From Oscillospiraceae bacterium (GTDB taxonomy: Bacteria > Bacillota > Clostridia > Oscillospirales > CAG-272), in contig SVTD01000009.1 of the NCBI GenBank assembly GCA_015063955.1, forward strand, positions 1 to 51,062: a stretch of DNA of 51,062 bases, read 5' to 3'. Positions 1-9,578 of the stretch are shown piece after piece. Below the pieces are notes generated by a model. The model was not told the DNA's origin and made no database searches. It saw only the letters and a list, made by a program, of their open reading frames with translations. Numbering within the stretch: the first letter of the stretch is position 1; each line of letters starts with the position of its first letter. A program made the translations under genes and the position numbers.

Positions 1-63
1 AAAATTCGGGTATATCGGTGTGTTTCAAACTAAAATTTGAAAGGTGAACGAACGATCCGCACC

Positions 64-222
64 AAAGCCTCCCTCCGGGAGGGAGGTGGCTCGCGAAGCG
101 AGACGGAAGGAGTACTCGGCACGAACGTTACTTGCTCGCTTTATAGCGACTGCATTTCGTTCGTTCACGCATACTCCTTCAGTCAGCCTTGCGGCTGACA
201 GCTCCCTCTCGGAGGGAGCCTT
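64..222. repeat. MITE-like palindromic intergenic element with about 50-bp imperfect terminal inverted repeats
   Basis: Left arm aagcctccctccgggagggaggtggctcgcgaagcgagacggaaggagtac (about 65-115) matches the reverse complement of right arm atactccttcagtcagccttgcggctgacagctccctctcggagggagcctt (about 171-222); nested inner inverted repeats acgaacg/cgttcgt. Confidence 0.75.
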
Positions 223-300
223 ATTTTCGTCAGCTTAAACTCACCGATAAACCCGAATTTATCAATCCGTTTATTGTAGTTCTTTATATCGGTAAAGTTA

Positions 301-331
301 AAAGGAGCCGTTGAACAGCAACGGCTCCTTT
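301..331 (-). terminator. Intrinsic terminator downstream of ddh
   Basis: Perfect inverted repeat aaaggagccgttg aacag caacggctccttt. Confidence 0.75.
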
Positions 332-336
332 TGATA

Positions 337-1323
337 TTAAAGAAGTTCTTTTCTGAGCTCTTCGGCGCTTTTAGGGCTGAGGAGCGCGGGGGGGATATCG
401 AATACCGTCTTACAGCCGCAGTCTCCGGAAGTATTCAGCCTGTGAGCGGCACGGGCAAATGCAACGATCACTGAAGCTGTAAATTCGGGGTTTGAATCAA
501 GCTTTAAGCTATACTCGATAACGTGACGGTTTTCACCTTCAGCACCGGTCTTTCCGGTACGGATAACGAATCCGCCGTGAGGAATTCCGCTGTGATCGCG
601 GCGAAGCTCCTCCATTGAAATGAAGTGAACTGTCGTATCGTAATCTGCAAAATAGTTGGGCATTTCGCAGATCTCCTTTTCTATCCTCTCAAGATCAGCG
701 CCCTCTTTTGCTACCACAAAGCATTCTCGCTTGTGCTTTTCGCGGGTGGAAAGGATGGGCTCGTTGCCGCTTCTTACAGCCTCGAGAGCCTCGTCAACGG
801 GGATAGTATACTGCTTTGCATCGAGAACGCCCTCGATGCGACGGATCGCGTCTGAGTGTCCCTGGCTGACGCCCTTACCCCAGAAGGTGTAGTCCTTTCC
901 CTCGGGAAGGATCGCGGAGCCCAGAAGACGGTTAAGAGAAAACATACCGGGATCCCAGCCCACGGAGATCATTGCAACGTTTGAGCCCTTTTTTGCCGCA
1001 CGGTCAACGTTTTCAAAGTGCTCGGGGATCCTTGCGTGGGTGTCAAAGCTGTCAACAACGCAGAAATGCTCAGCGAGTGCGGGAGTCTGCTCGGGGAGAT
1101 CGGTGGCGCTTCCTCCGCAGAGGATCATAACGTCGATCTTGTCTTTATATTCAAGAACATCGTTTACGTGGCAAACGGGAACGCCTACTGTTCCGATCTT
1201 CAATGATTCGGGAGGGCGGCGCGTAAATACTGCAGAAAGCTCCATATCGGGGTTCTGGCGGACGGCGTTTTCGATTCCGCGTCCAAGATTTCCGTAGCCG
1301 TAAATACCTATTCTGATGCTCAT
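337..1323 (-). CDS. ddh: meso-diaminopimelate D-dehydrogenase
   Basis: GIYGYGNLGRGIE Rossmann start, DSFDTHARIPEHF, SVGWDPGMFSLNRL, WGKGVSQGHSDAIRRI are typical of Ddh; 328 aa. Confidence 0.95.
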   Translation of the reverse strand: MSIRIGIYGYGNLGRGIENAVRQNPDMELSAVFTRRPPESLKIGTVGVPVCHVNDVLEYKDKIDVMILCGGSATDLPEQTPALAEHFCVVDSFDTHARIPEHFENVDRAAKKGSNVAMISVGWDPGMFSLNRLLGSAILPEGKDYTFWGKGVSQGHSDAIRRIEGVLDAKQYTIPVDEALEAVRSGNEPILSTREKHKRECFVVAKEGADLERIEKEICEMPNYFADYDTTVHFISMEELRRDHSGIPHGGFVIRTGKTGAEGENRHVIEYSLKLDSNPEFTASVIVAFARAAHRLNTSGDCGCKTVFDIPPALLSPKSAEELRKELL

Positions 1324-1481
1324 ATTATCACCTTGCCTTTTTTGAATACACAGATATTTTAACTCACATCCTTCCCGTTGTAAAGTGAAAAATCAATAAA
1401 AATTTGCGCTTTGGGGATTTTTTTTGAAGCGTATGCAAATAATACGAAAGCGTTACTGTTATTCGCAAAAAAGGAGGAATT

Positions 1482-1910
1482 ATGGGTAAGATCGCAGTAG
1501 TGTATTGGAGCGGTACGGGAAATACCGAAGAAATGGCAGGGGCTGTCCTTGATGGGATCTGCGAGGGCGGCAAGGAGGGTGAGCTTTACAATGTTTGTGA
1601 GTTTTCGGAGAATGATACGGAAGCCTTCGATGCCATAGCATTCGGCTGTCCTGCTACGGGAAATGAAGAGCTTGAGGAGGATGAATTTGAACCGTTTTTT
1701 TCAAAGATCGAGGATAAGCTATGCGGAAAGCGGATCGCTCTTTTCGGATCCTACGGCTGGGGCGGCGGTGAATGGATGCGGGAATGGGAAGCGAGGTGCA
1801 AAGAAAGGGGAGCAGTTCTTGCCGCAAGGAGCGTTATCTGCAACGAAGCTCCCGACGGGGGAGCTATTGATGAATGCAGAAAAATGGGTAAAGCTCTGGC
1901 ACAAAATTAA
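1482..1910 (+). CDS. Flavodoxin
   Basis: VYWSGTGNTEEMA FMN-binding loop, ALFGSYGWGGGEWM; 142 aa; RBS aaggagg. Confidence 0.92.
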   Translation: MGKIAVVYWSGTGNTEEMAGAVLDGICEGGKEGELYNVCEFSENDTEAFDAIAFGCPATGNEELEEDEFEPFFSKIEDKLCGKRIALFGSYGWGGGEWMREWEARCKERGAVLAARSVICNEAPDGGAIDECRKMGKALAQN

Positions 1911-1980
1911 AGGAAATACTTGTAAAGTGGGGCAGTATATTGTAAAATAAACAGGACTTAAATTAAGGCTTGGTTCTTTT

Positions 1981-2874
1981 ATGGGTGTAATTTTCAATAT
2001 TCAAAGATACTGCCTTCACGACGGTGACGGCATAAGAACGACGGTTTTCTTCAAGGGCTGTCCCCTGAGATGTATATGGTGTCATAATCCCGAGGGGCTT
2101 TCATCCGAGCTGTCCGTTTCGTATAACAGGGAAAAGTGTACCCTTTGCGGCCGCTGTATTCCTACCTGTTCCGCAAGGGAAATAGTTGACGGCGCTGTGA
2201 TATTTGACAGAAGCAGGTGCACGTTCTGTAATAAATGCACACAGCTTTGCCTTAACAGCGCAAACGAGCTTATCGGCAAGGAGGTTAGCGCTGATGAGGT
2301 GCTCGCAGAGGCTCTTAAAGATAAGATATACTATAAGACCTCGGGAGGGGGAATAACCCTTTCCGGCGGAGAGCCCTCGATGCAGGCTGATTTTGCCCTT
2401 GAGATAATCGAAAAGGCACGCTGCGAGGGCGTAGGTGTAGCTATTGAGACCTGCGGTATGGGAAAGCGCGAGTTTTATGAAAAGGCACGGGAGCTTGGTG
2501 CAACCTTCCTTTATGATATCAAATGTATGGATCCCGAACGCCACAGAGAGCTGACGGGAGCATCAAACGAGAGGATACTTTCAAATCTTCGCTATCTTCT
2601 CAGCGAGGGGGCTGACGTAATTATCCGTCTGCCGATGATCCCCGGGATAAACGACAGAGATGAGGATATTGACGCTCTTTGCAGATTCCTTTCGGAAAAC
2701 GAAGAGAGGATACGCTACGCGGAGCTGATGCCTTATCACAGCTTCGGTGTTTCCAAGGCAGAAAGGCTGGGAAAGGAAAACGTTTTCTGCGAAAAGGATG
2801 CTACCTCAGGTGACAAGGAGCGCTGGGTCTCAGCGTTTCTTGAGAGAGGCGTCAACGTAAAGCTTTCACAGTAG
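1981..2874 (+). CDS. Glycyl-radical enzyme activating protein (radical SAM)
   Basis: GDGIRTTVFFKGCPLRCIWCHNPE (CxxxCxxC) plus two ferredoxin clusters CTLCGRCIPTC / CTFCNKCTQLC; GGGITLSGGEP. Confidence 0.95.
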   Translation: MGVIFNIQRYCLHDGDGIRTTVFFKGCPLRCIWCHNPEGLSSELSVSYNREKCTLCGRCIPTCSAREIVDGAVIFDRSRCTFCNKCTQLCLNSANELIGKEVSADEVLAEALKDKIYYKTSGGGITLSGGEPSMQADFALEIIEKARCEGVGVAIETCGMGKREFYEKARELGATFLYDIKCMDPERHRELTGASNERILSNLRYLLSEGADVIIRLPMIPGINDRDEDIDALCRFLSENEERIRYAELMPYHSFGVSKAERLGKENVFCEKDATSGDKERWVSAFLERGVNVKLSQ

Positions 2875-2881
2875 AATATTG

Positions 2882-2910
2882 AAAGACCACTTGAAAAGCA
2901 AGTGGTCTTT
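2882..2910 (+). terminator. Intrinsic terminator after the GRE activase
   Basis: aaagaccacttg aaaag caagtggtcttt followed by T-rich sequence. Confidence 0.8.
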
Positions 2911-2949
2911 ACTTTTATAATACAATGCTTATTTGCAACCCATTGACTA

Positions 2950-2978
2950 TTGACGGAAAGGTAAAATAAGGGTATAAT
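2950..2978 (+). promoter_or_regulatory. SigmaA-type promoter of the deo operon
   Basis: TTGACG - 17 nt - TATAAT. Confidence 0.7.
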
Positions 2979-3010
2979 TTATATATATATTATATTTTGA
3001 GGTGATCATT

Positions 3011-3700
3011 ATGGAAATCAAAGATATTCTCAGTAAAGTAGATCATACGGTGCTTTCTACCGTAGCAACCTGGGATGATATAAAGGCTTGCCTTGACGAC
3101 GGAATCAAGTATTCCTGCGCATCCTGCTGTATACCTGCATCCTATATAAGAGAAGCTAAGGAGTATGTTGGAGACAGGATCCCGCTTTGCACGGTTATAG
3201 GATTTCCTAACGGTTATACTACAACAAGGGCGAAGGCCTTTGAAGCCGCTGATGCCGTTCTTAACGGAGCTTGCGAGATCGATATGGTCATCAATATCGG
3301 ATGGCTCAAGGATAAAAGATACGACCTTATCCTCAATGAGATCAACGAGATAAAGAAGGCCTGCGACGGACGGCTCCTCAAGGTTATAATTGAAACCTGT
3401 GTCCTTACCGATGAAGAGATCGTGAGGATGGCAGAGATCGTTTCAAGGTCCGATGCTGACTTTATCAAGACCTCAACCGGTTTTTCTTCCGGCGGTGCAA
3501 CGATGCGTGATATGGAGCTTTTCGTTCCCAATTTGTCGGGAGAAACAAAGATAAAGGCCGCAGGCGGTATTTCCTCTCTTGAGGATGCGGAGAGGTTCCT
3601 TGAATCCGGTGCGAGCCGTCTCGGCACCAGCAGAATAGTTAAAATAGTCAAATCAATGGAGAAAGGCGAAAAAAATGACACAAAAGACTCCTCATATTGA
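3011..3700 (+). CDS. deoC: Deoxyribose-phosphate aldolase
   Basis: DHTVL, CTVIGFPNG, EIDMVINIG, KVIIETC, DFIKTSTGF motifs; RBS gaggtg before ATG 3011 (ORF extends to 3002). Confidence 0.96.
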   Translation: MEIKDILSKVDHTVLSTVATWDDIKACLDDGIKYSCASCCIPASYIREAKEYVGDRIPLCTVIGFPNGYTTTRAKAFEAADAVLNGACEIDMVINIGWLKDKRYDLILNEINEIKKACDGRLLKVIIETCVLTDEEIVRMAEIVSRSDADFIKTSTGFSSGGATMRDMELFVPNLSGETKIKAAGGISSLEDAERFLESGASRLGTSRIVKIVKSMEKGEKNDTKDSSY

Positions 3701-4427
3701 TCTTAAGGGAAGCGATCTTGGCTTCGGTAAGACAGTTCTTATGCCCGGAGACCCCCTTCGCGCAAAATTTATAGCTGAGAATTTCCTTTCTGATGCCGTT
3801 CTTGTAAACGGAGTTCGCGGTGTTAACGGATATACGGGATATTATAAGGGCGTAAAGGTATCCGTTATGGCAAGCGGAATGGGCATGCCCTCCATCGGCA
3901 TCTACAGCTACGAGCTTTACAAGTATTTCGGCGTTCAGAATATAGTACGTATCGGAAGCGCGGGTGCAATAAGCGAATCAGTTAACGTCCGTGATATAGT
4001 AGCGGGAATGGGAGCGTGTACAAATTCCGCCTTCCCGAAGCAGTATAATATGAACGGCACTATTGCTCCCATCTGCGATTTTACTCTTCTTGAGACCTGC
4101 AAAAGGGTAGCGGATCTCAGCGGAATTGAGCTTCACGTAGGTAATCTTTATTCCTCTGATACCTTCTATGATGATTCCTTCCCCTCGTCCAATTGGGGAA
4201 GGATGGGCTGTCTTGCAGTTGAAATGGAGGCGGCGGCACTTTACTGTACGGCTATGAGGCTTGGAATGAGAGCTCTTGCCATCTGCACGATCTCGGATAT
4301 TCTGTATCCTCCCTTTACTGCTCTTGATGCAGACAGCCGTGAAAAGACGTTTACGCAGATGATGACGCTTGCCCTGGATTCTGCGGTAGAATACGAAGGT
4401 CTTCCCATTCTTATTCCTAAGGACTGA
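3675..4427 (+). CDS. deoD: Purine nucleoside phosphorylase, DeoD type
   Basis: VLMPGDPLRAKFIAENFL, VNGYTGYYKG, RIGSAGAI, AVEMEAAALY. Confidence 0.95.
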   Translation: MTQKTPHIDLKGSDLGFGKTVLMPGDPLRAKFIAENFLSDAVLVNGVRGVNGYTGYYKGVKVSVMASGMGMPSIGIYSYELYKYFGVQNIVRIGSAGAISESVNVRDIVAGMGACTNSAFPKQYNMNGTIAPICDFTLLETCKRVADLSGIELHVGNLYSSDTFYDDSFPSSNWGRMGCLAVEMEAAALYCTAMRLGMRALAICTISDILYPPFTALDADSREKTFTQMMTLALDSAVEYEGLPILIPKD

Positions 4428-4429
4428 TT

Positions 4430-5596
4430 ATGAAAAGAGTATTTCTTATTGTTCTTGACAGCCTTGGCATCGGTGCGATGGCAGACAGCGCCGATTACGG
4501 CGATATAGGCGTCAATACCCTCAGATCTGTTTCACAGTCTGAAAAATTTAAAATAAATAACCTCAAAAAGCTCGGTCTTTTCAATATCGACGGAGTAGAT
4601 TATCTTGAGGGGGCAGAGAAGCCCTTGGCGGCGTATTGCCGACTTTCAGAGCTTTCCCGCGGTAAGGATACCACCATCGGCCATTGGGAGATCGCGGGCA
4701 TTGTGTCAGAAAAGCCTCTTCCCACTTACCCTGACGGGTTTCCTCCTGAGATAATTGATGAGTTTTCAAAAAAGGTAGGCAGAGGAGTTATCTGCAATAA
4801 GCCCTATTCGGGAACTGAGGTCATCAAGGATTACGGTGAGGAGCACCTGAAAAGCGGCGATCTTATCGTTTACACCTCTGCAGACAGCGTTTTCCAGATA
4901 GCCGCTCACGAGGATACCGTTCCTCTCGAGGACCTCTACGAGTATTGCAGGATCGCAAGAAGGATGCTTTCGGGAAAGCACGGTGTCGGCAGAGTTATTG
5001 CACGTCCCTTTGTCGGTGAGCCGGGCTCGTTTGTGAGAACCTCAAACCGTCACGACTTTTCCATAGAGCCTCCGAAGAAAACCATGCTTGATCTCCTCTC
5101 TGAAAAGGGACTTGATACTATTGCCGTAGGCAAGATATTCGATATTTTCGTAGGAAAGGGAATAAGCGAGCACACATATACCTCGGGAAATACAGACGGT
5201 ATGGCAAAGACTCTTGAATATGCAAAGCGTGACTTCTCGGGACTTTGCTTTGTAAATCTCGTTGATTTCGATATGCTTTACGGCCACAGAAACAATATTG
5301 ACGGCTACGCTGAAGCGCTTTCGGAATTTGACCGATGGCTTTCCGATTTCCTGCCGCTTCTCAGAAAGGACGACGTTCTTATCATAACGGCAGACCACGG
5401 ATGTGACCCGGGATATACGCAAAGCACCGATCACTCCCGTGAGCACGTCCCGTTGCTCATCTTTGGCGGTTGCATAAAGCCTGCTGATCTCGGTACGAGA
5501 GAGGGCTTTTGCACGATAGGTAAGACTATTTGCGACTATTTTTCTGCAAATGCTGAAATTGCCGGAGAAAGCATACTTTCGGAGGTTGTCGAATGA
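4430..5596 (+). CDS. deoB: Phosphopentomutase
   Basis: LDSLGIGAMADSADYGD, GKDTTIGHWEI, YTSADSVFQIAAHE, TADHGCDPG. Confidence 0.97.
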   Translation: MKRVFLIVLDSLGIGAMADSADYGDIGVNTLRSVSQSEKFKINNLKKLGLFNIDGVDYLEGAEKPLAAYCRLSELSRGKDTTIGHWEIAGIVSEKPLPTYPDGFPPEIIDEFSKKVGRGVICNKPYSGTEVIKDYGEEHLKSGDLIVYTSADSVFQIAAHEDTVPLEDLYEYCRIARRMLSGKHGVGRVIARPFVGEPGSFVRTSNRHDFSIEPPKKTMLDLLSEKGLDTIAVGKIFDIFVGKGISEHTYTSGNTDGMAKTLEYAKRDFSGLCFVNLVDFDMLYGHRNNIDGYAEALSEFDRWLSDFLPLLRKDDVLIITADHGCDPGYTQSTDHSREHVPLLIFGGCIKPADLGTREGFCTIGKTICDYFSANAEIAGESILSEVVE

Positions 5597-6003
5597 ACCG
5601 TGAAGAGCTTGTAAGATCGGCATTTGCCGCAATGCAGAATGCCTACGCTCCTTACTCCGGATATACGGTGGGAGCAGCCCTTATGACAAGGTCGGGAAAG
5701 GTATACTTGGGCTGTAATATTGAAAACGCAGCCTACGGACCCACAAACTGCGCTGAAAGAACGGCTTTCTTCAAGGCTGTCAGCGAAGGGGAGAGGGAAT
5801 TTTCAATGATAGCAGTAGTAGGCGGAAAGGGCGGTAAGGTAAACAGTCTTTTCGTCCCCTGCGGAGTATGCCGCCAGGTAATGGCCGAGTTCTGCGACGG
5901 TGACTTTGAGATAATCGTGGCAGAAAATGAAAAAAATTATAAGATATTTACCCTTTCGGAGATGCTCCCTATGGGCTTTTCTCCGAAAAACATAACTGAA
6001 TGA
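5593..6003 (+). CDS. cdd: Cytidine deaminase
   Basis: YAPYSGYTVGAAL, NIENAAYGPTNCAERTA, PCGVCRQVMAEF. Confidence 0.96.
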   Translation: MNREELVRSAFAAMQNAYAPYSGYTVGAALMTRSGKVYLGCNIENAAYGPTNCAERTAFFKAVSEGEREFSMIAVVGGKGGKVNSLFVPCGVCRQVMAEFCDGDFEIIVAENEKNYKIFTLSEMLPMGFSPKNITE

Positions 6004-6011
6004 GGTTAACT

Positions 6012-6761
6012 ATGCAGTATCATATAAAGCTTACAGAGGAGCATAAGGCAAAATATGCCATCCTCCCCGGTGACCCCGGAAGAGTAGAGAAGATCGCGGC
6101 ATATCTTGAAAATGCCGTTCAGGTAGGAAATAATCGTGAATATAACTCATATCTCGGATATCTTGACGGTGAAAGGGTGCTGGTCGTTTCCACAGGCATC
6201 GGAGGTCCCTCCTGCGCCATATGTGTTGAGGAGCTGGCAAGGATCGGCGTTGATACCTTTATAAGAGTGGGCACCTGCGGAGGTATGCAGCCTGAGGTAA
6301 AGCCCGGTGACGTGGTGATTTCTACAGGTGCCATCCGTATGGACGGAACCAGCAAGGAATATATGCCCATCGAATTTCCTGCAGTTGCCGATTTTCAGGT
6401 GACGCAGGCACTTTCTGCATCTGCCGAAAAGCTTGGGTACGATCATCACATAGGTGTGGTTCAGGCAAAGGACAGCTTTTACGGTCAGCACGAGCCTGAG
6501 AGTATGCCGAACTCCGCAGAGCTTCTGGCAAAGTGGGATGCATGGAAAAGGGGCGGCTGTCTTGCCTCTGAAATGGAGGGCGCAACCCTCTTTATAGTAA
6601 GCGCCGTAAGAAAGCTCAGAGCAGGTGCCGTGTTCCATTGCGTGTGGAATCAGGAGCTTGCGGGAACCTCAATGCCCGAAAAAAGAAAAGAGGACACGAG
6701 CGCGGCCATCAAAACTGCTATCGAAGCGCTTAGAATACTTATTGCAAAGGATAAAGCATAA
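6012..6761 (+). CDS. udp: Uridine phosphorylase
   Basis: YAILPGDPGRVEKIA, GTCGGMQ, ASEMEGATLF; RBS gaggt before ATG 6012. Confidence 0.9.
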   Translation: MQYHIKLTEEHKAKYAILPGDPGRVEKIAAYLENAVQVGNNREYNSYLGYLDGERVLVVSTGIGGPSCAICVEELARIGVDTFIRVGTCGGMQPEVKPGDVVISTGAIRMDGTSKEYMPIEFPAVADFQVTQALSASAEKLGYDHHIGVVQAKDSFYGQHEPESMPNSAELLAKWDAWKRGGCLASEMEGATLFIVSAVRKLRAGAVFHCVWNQELAGTSMPEKRKEDTSAAIKTAIEALRILIAKDKA

Positions 6762-6763
6762 AA

Positions 6764-7261
6764 ATGAAGAAGTTTTTAGTGGCTCTGCTTGTGCTTTTGC
6801 TTCTTCTGCTTTGCGGATGTGGAAAAAAGCAGCCTGAGGATACTGAGGAAACTACCGTACCCGATACCGTAACACAAAAAGAGGATGCAGACGGTACGGA
6901 TGCAAAGGAGCGGATAGCCGAATTCTTTGACGGCATCTTTGAGGATCATACCGTCGAGGAAAAGGATTCGGGGGAGAAGGTCGCAGTTTTGACAGTTCCC
7001 GATTTTCAAAAGCTGTTCGAAGGTTTTTCGGAAGGTAAGGATATCAGCATCATTGATTGTATAGCTATTGCAAAGGATAATCCCGACGTGACGAAGGAGC
7101 TTTATGTAAAGCTTGAAGCGGGGGATGACGAGAACGTAAGAGAAAAGCTTGAGGATGCCTTTATTTTCGATATGCTTGTAAATTCCATCGGCTCTGTGGA
7201 TATCGATCTTTCCGACCCCGCCGAGCGTACAGAAACGGAGGCAGACTGTGAGAATGATTAA
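6764..7261 (+). CDS. Putative lipoprotein of unknown function
   Basis: MKKFLVALLVLLLLLLCGCGKK lipobox; acidic soluble remainder. Confidence 0.75.
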   Translation: MKKFLVALLVLLLLLLCGCGKKQPEDTEETTVPDTVTQKEDADGTDAKERIAEFFDGIFEDHTVEEKDSGEKVAVLTVPDFQKLFEGFSEGKDISIIDCIAIAKDNPDVTKELYVKLEAGDDENVREKLEDAFIFDMLVNSIGSVDIDLSDPAERTETEADCEND

Positions 7262-8837
7262 AGCTTTGGCGGTTTTTCTTGCCTTCGTAATGCTGTTTTT
7301 GTCCTTTCCTGTAACGGCTGCAGATACGAAGGACGTAAATATTCATTACATCGAGCAGACCAACAACTACATAAACGGCGGACTTGATTCTGCAGCATAC
7401 GGCGATTATCTCTATTCCTACGAAGAGTTCAGGGATAAGCTTAGCGAAAGTGAGCTTTATATTGCCTGCTCTCTTCTTGCCGATGCAACCGTGGACGTGA
7501 ACTTTGATCCGGAGATCGAGGATTATATCGAAACCATTTCCAATATGATCGCTATATCGGAAAGCGAGAATCCCAACGATATAAGCGCCCAAAAGGAGCT
7601 TGATCATCTCAAGGGCGGCGGCGATTACGTAATGGATGCCATCTCACTTTGCGTTGACGCCTATTCCTTGACCTCAGAGTTCGTTGATGACGATACGGTA
7701 AAGCTCCTTTCCGACGTTATTTCGGGAGTCGACGACGTCTGCGACAGCGCCGAATCCGCGGTGAAGCTTATAAGCAATATCGAAACTGCAACGGAGCAGT
7801 ACGCAAGATACGACGTGATCCTGCAGGATATAGAAAAGAATTCCACGGGCGATCTGAATAAAGCGGCGGCGCTGATGAGAAAGCATATGAATTCTCTCTA
7901 CAACTACGCTCTCAGTCAGTACTGCGAGTATGCGGAGCAGGGGATTTGTGATATAGGTGAAACCATTTTTGATTTCGGCACCGAGGACTTTATAAACAGC
8001 CTGCCCAAGGAAGACCGTGAAGTATTTGAAATGTACGATAATTTCAATATTCTCAAGGATGCCTTTGAGCTTGGGGCTGAGGGCTCTCTGTTTTTGGGAA
8101 ACGTTATCCTGAATACAGAGGATATGGCAAAAAGGATAAGGGAGATCATAGCAGTTTCCGAGCTGAACGACGTTCTTGAGGCGGCGGCTCTCAAGGATAA
8201 GGAGAGCTTTCTTCTCGCATATGAAGACGGCGAGGCGACGGAGGATCTGTGTGATAAGTATCTTTCCACGGTTGATTATATTTTTTCAAACAGAAGAAGG
8301 GGAGAATACTGCTTCTACAGCCTGATGAAAAACGATCTCGGGCTTATCTCCTTCTTTGCCGACGACAAGGAGCTTGACGGTTGGTACGAAAAGCTTCTCC
8401 GTTTCCTGAGTGAGAGAGAGCTTTGGGTCGATAAGGTCAGCTACGATCCCGAGTGTCTTGAGATCCACAGATACGAGGTCTTTTCCGGAGTTGCAGATAC
8501 CTGGGAGGAGGCAGAAGCATATTGCCGCAGTCTCGGCGGTCATCTTGTGACCATCGGCGGCTATGAGGAAAATATGCACGTCTATAATCTCATGAAAGAA
8601 GCGGGCTACGAGAGCGCGTATATCGGTCTTTATGAAACCTCCGCCGGCGCCTGGAGATGGTGCAACGGCGAGACCGTTATCTATACCAATTGGGGCGGAT
8701 CCGAGCCCACTAATGAGGGCGGTGACGAGGACTACGGTATGTTCTATTTCAAGTTTACAGACGGAAGCTGGAATGACGGAGATTTCGATAACACCGTAAA
8801 CGGCGGTAAAGCCTTTATATGCGAATGGGATGAATAA
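7248..8837 (+). CDS. Secreted protein with C-terminal C-type-lectin domain
   Basis: Signal peptide MIKALAVFLAFVMLFLSFPVTAA; C-terminal YEVFSGVADTWEEAEAYCRSLGGHLVTI...AYIGLYETSAGAWRWCNGE...YTNWGGSEPTNEGGDEDYGMF...GSWNDGDF...FICEW matches the C-type-lectin fold. Confidence 0.88.
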   Translation: MRMIKALAVFLAFVMLFLSFPVTAADTKDVNIHYIEQTNNYINGGLDSAAYGDYLYSYEEFRDKLSESELYIACSLLADATVDVNFDPEIEDYIETISNMIAISESENPNDISAQKELDHLKGGGDYVMDAISLCVDAYSLTSEFVDDDTVKLLSDVISGVDDVCDSAESAVKLISNIETATEQYARYDVILQDIEKNSTGDLNKAAALMRKHMNSLYNYALSQYCEYAEQGICDIGETIFDFGTEDFINSLPKEDREVFEMYDNFNILKDAFELGAEGSLFLGNVILNTEDMAKRIREIIAVSELNDVLEAAALKDKESFLLAYEDGEATEDLCDKYLSTVDYIFSNRRRGEYCFYSLMKNDLGLISFFADDKELDGWYEKLLRFLSERELWVDKVSYDPECLEIHRYEVFSGVADTWEEAEAYCRSLGGHLVTIGGYEENMHVYNLMKEAGYESAYIGLYETSAGAWRWCNGETVIYTNWGGSEPTNEGGDEDYGMFYFKFTDGSWNDGDFDNTVNGGKAFICEWDE

Positions 8838-8840
8838 TAA

Positions 8841-8873
8841 AAAAGGTCTGTCACGTTTTGTGACAGACCTTTT
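8841..8873 (+). terminator. Intrinsic terminator ending the deo/lectin operon
   Basis: aaaaggtctgtcacgttttgtgacagacctttt. Confidence 0.85.
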
Positions 8874-8935
8874 CAGTTAAGAGATAAGAGAGAAAAGAGA
8901 AGAGCTTCTGCAGAAATTCGCCTGAAGGCGAATTA

Positions 8936-9364
8936 TCAGCTGAACATAGAATCGTATTTTTCTTTTTTGTTTTTTTCTTTTTTCCTTGTGGATGAGGCAA
9001 CGGCAAAGATCGCGGCAAAGATTCCGTAAAGGACTAAAAAAAGAGTCATTGCGATGATAGTCTGTGCGCCGCTTGCGATAAATCCTCCGCAAAGCACTAC
9101 CACTACGAAATAAAGAGCGGCCGTTGCAAGGAAATGGAGACCGAGCTTTGCACCGAGGGATGCCTTTTTGCTCCCGAGAAGCAGGTTAGCAAAAGCAAGC
9201 ACGACGGAAAAGGCAAGAAAGAGAAGGATCCATTTCAGTGTGGGGATAAATGCCTTGTTTGCAGAAGAGAGAAGGGTGCCTGCTATGTATGAAATGACTG
9301 TTATGACCGTGAAGATCAGACAGCCGCTTTTGATCGTATCAAGTATTAAAGAGCGCTTATTCAT
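8936..9364 (-). CDS. Four-TM integral membrane protein (DUF3021-like, tentative)
   Basis: 142 aa with four hydrophobic segments and charged C-terminus RKKEKNKKEK. Confidence 0.6.
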   Translation of the reverse strand: MNKRSLILDTIKSGCLIFTVITVISYIAGTLLSSANKAFIPTLKWILLFLAFSVVLAFANLLLGSKKASLGAKLGLHFLATAALYFVVVVLCGGFIASGAQTIIAMTLFLVLYGIFAAIFAVASSTRKKEKNKKEKYDSMFS

Positions 9365-9490
9365 AAAATACCTCTGAAAAAATAATGCACTACTATAATA
9401 TCACGATTCTCTCCGTATTTCAAGGCTATTTTTAAACTTTGCAGGGTAACAAAAATGAATAAATGAGTGAATATTTATAGTGTATATTCA

Positions 9491-9519
9491 TTGACATCTA
9501 TCAGGGTTTTTGATATAAT
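9491..9519 (+). promoter_or_regulatory. Consensus sigmaA promoter of the nusB operon
   Basis: TTGACA - 17 nt - TATAAT, perfect consensus. Confidence 0.85.
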
Positions 9520-9578
9520 GTAAAATAAGTATAAATATGGGTTTCTATGCCCTCAAAACTATAATAACGGAGATAATT

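Noticed and set aside
44-238. 64-aa ORF MNERSAPKPPSGREVAR...
   Set aside because: Lies within the palindromic repeat element; no coding signature
8911-8935. attcgcctgaaggcgaat hairpin as a member of the 49810 hairpin-array family
   Set aside because: Single hairpin without the ATTTCAC linker; more simply a weak terminator for the minus-strand membrane protein
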